This document shows, piece by piece, positions 63,230 through 64,000 of a DNA stretch of 64,000 nucleotides. The notes under the pieces are model-generated. The model saw only the letters and a program-made list of their open reading frames with translations, made no database searches and had not been told where the DNA came from. Position 1 is the first letter of the stretch. Each line of letters begins with the position of its first letter. The stretch lies in NCBI RefSeq assembly GCF_029395535.1, contig NZ_CP113920.1:1674001-1738000 (forward strand), read 5' to 3'. Position numbers and translations under genes: made by a program. Source of the stretch: Bifidobacterium sp. ESL0732 (GTDB lineage Bacteria > Actinomycetota > Actinomycetes > Actinomycetales > Bifidobacteriaceae).

Positions 63230-64000
63230 ATGGCTGAACCATTTAAAGCCGACACATCCAACCCTGCAGTCGTGCAGAGTTCGTCGGACGTGTTCAATGC
63301 ACCCATCGCACAAGCGGACCCCGAAATCTCGTCGCTGATTCAGGACGAACTCAAGCGTCAGCAGAACGGCCTTGAGATGATCGCTTCCGAAAACTTCGTG
63401 CCCCGCGCCGTTCTGGACGCGCAGGGTTCCGTCTTGACCAACAAATACGCGGAAGGCTACCCCGGACGCCGCTACTACGGCGGCTGCGAATTCGTCGATG
63501 GCATCGAGACGCTCGCACGCAACCGCGCCAAAGAGCTCTTTGGCGCCGAGTTCGCCAACGTGCAGCCTCATTCCGGAGCTCAGGCCAACGCCGCGGTCTA
63601 TCAGGCGCTCATCAAGCCGGGCGACACCGTGCTGGGCCTGGCGCTCGACCATGGCGGCCACCTGACCCACGGCACCAAGATGAACTTCTCCGGCAAGTTC
63701 TATCACGCCGAATCCTACGGCGTGAATCCTGATACTTTCCTGATCGATCCCGAAATCGTGCGCCAGCGAGCGCTCGAAGTCCACCCGCAGCTCATCATCG
63801 GCGGCTGGAGCGCCTACCCGCGCATCGAGGACTTCAAGGCGATGAAGGAGATCGCCGATGAGGTCGGCGCGAAGTTCTGGGTCGATATGGCCCACTTCGC
63901 CGGTATGGTGGCCGCGGGCCTGCACCCGAGCCCGGTCCCCTACGCCGACGTGGTTTCTTCGACCGCGCACAAGACGCTCGGCGGGCCACGTTCCGGCTTT
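63230..64000 (+). CDS. glyA: serine hydroxymethyltransferase (5' part, cut by window end)
   Basis: The first 257 codons are seen; the gene continues past the right edge. This PLP enzyme interconverts serine and glycine with tetrahydrofolate. [45 protein letters not shown] is the SHMT N-terminal signature, followed by [30 protein letters not shown], the PLP aspartate in [20 protein letters not shown], and the Schiff-base lysine in [15 protein letters not shown] at the very end. AAGGAG lies six bases before the ATG. Confidence 0.97.
   Translation, partial: MAEPFKADTSNPAVVQSSSDVFNAPIAQADPEISSLIQDELKRQQNGLEMIASENFVPRAVLDAQGSVLTNKYAEGYPGRRYYGGCEFVDGIETLARNRAKELFGAEFANVQPHSGAQANAAVYQALIKPGDTVLGLALDHGGHLTHGTKMNFSGKFYHAESYGVNPDTFLIDPEIVRQRALEVHPQLIIGGWSAYPRIEDFKAMKEIADEVGAKFWVDMAHFAGMVAAGLHPSPVPYADVVSSTAHKTLGGPRSGF

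Overview
The window (64 kb, G+C-rich) reads as chromosome of a Bifidobacterium or a very close relative. I infer this from several things together: an L-lactate dehydrogenase next to an hflX-hrpA-glnA backbone; a PriA-type HisA; a GSI-alpha-like glutamine synthetase; an actinobacterial ftsZ-sepF-yggT-divIVA-lspA order; and large sortase-anchored surface proteins with bacterial-repeat and FIVAR modules. The species cannot be named from the sequence alone.

Layout. 0.3-2.7 kb: AEC-type carrier and ldh. 3.1-8.8 kb: a compact minus-strand carbohydrate island with two TIM-barrel isomerase-like proteins, a DUF993 protein, a Gfo/Idh/MocA oxidoreductase, a 2-hydroxyacid dehydrogenase-like protein and a small bridging ORF; it looks like an uncharacterised sugar-derivative pathway. 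9-18.3 kb: housekeeping block (hflX, RsmC-like methyltransferase, hrpA, a lysozyme-like envelope protein, glnA). 18.6-24.3 kb: a glycoside-hydrolase island (GH39, GH3, beta-phosphoglucomutase, a frameshifted ORF, a GH2 C-terminal remnant) with a divergent IclR regulator. 24.4-30.9 kb: histidine genes hisD-(GNAT)-hisC-hisB-(unknown)-hisH-priA. 31.2-39.7 kb: dnaE, a pseudouridine synthase, lspA, divIVA, yggT, sepF and ftsZ. 40-46.6 kb: dusB, glyS, a thiamine-binding-like protein, a LacI regulator, uppS and recO. 46.9-59.1 kb: an orphan ORF and two giant paralogous surface proteins. 59.4-64 kb: a membrane alpha/beta hydrolase, a second DivIVA-domain protein, tRNA-Val(TAC) and the start of glyA.

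The most unusual content is non-coding. Three copies of a ~106-bp long-hairpin element surround dusB; their outer stems differ in sequence but remain complementary, which is compensatory variation. Two different intergenic tandem arrays, both with a ~61-62 bp period and one hairpin per unit, lie on either side of the hisD-GNAT pair. The two giant surface genes share a near-identical leader and many near-identical coding blocks, which suggests ongoing recombination.

The two carbohydrate islands interrupt what otherwise looks like conserved backbone and are the accessory part of the window. Neither carries its own transporter here, so substrates are unknown.
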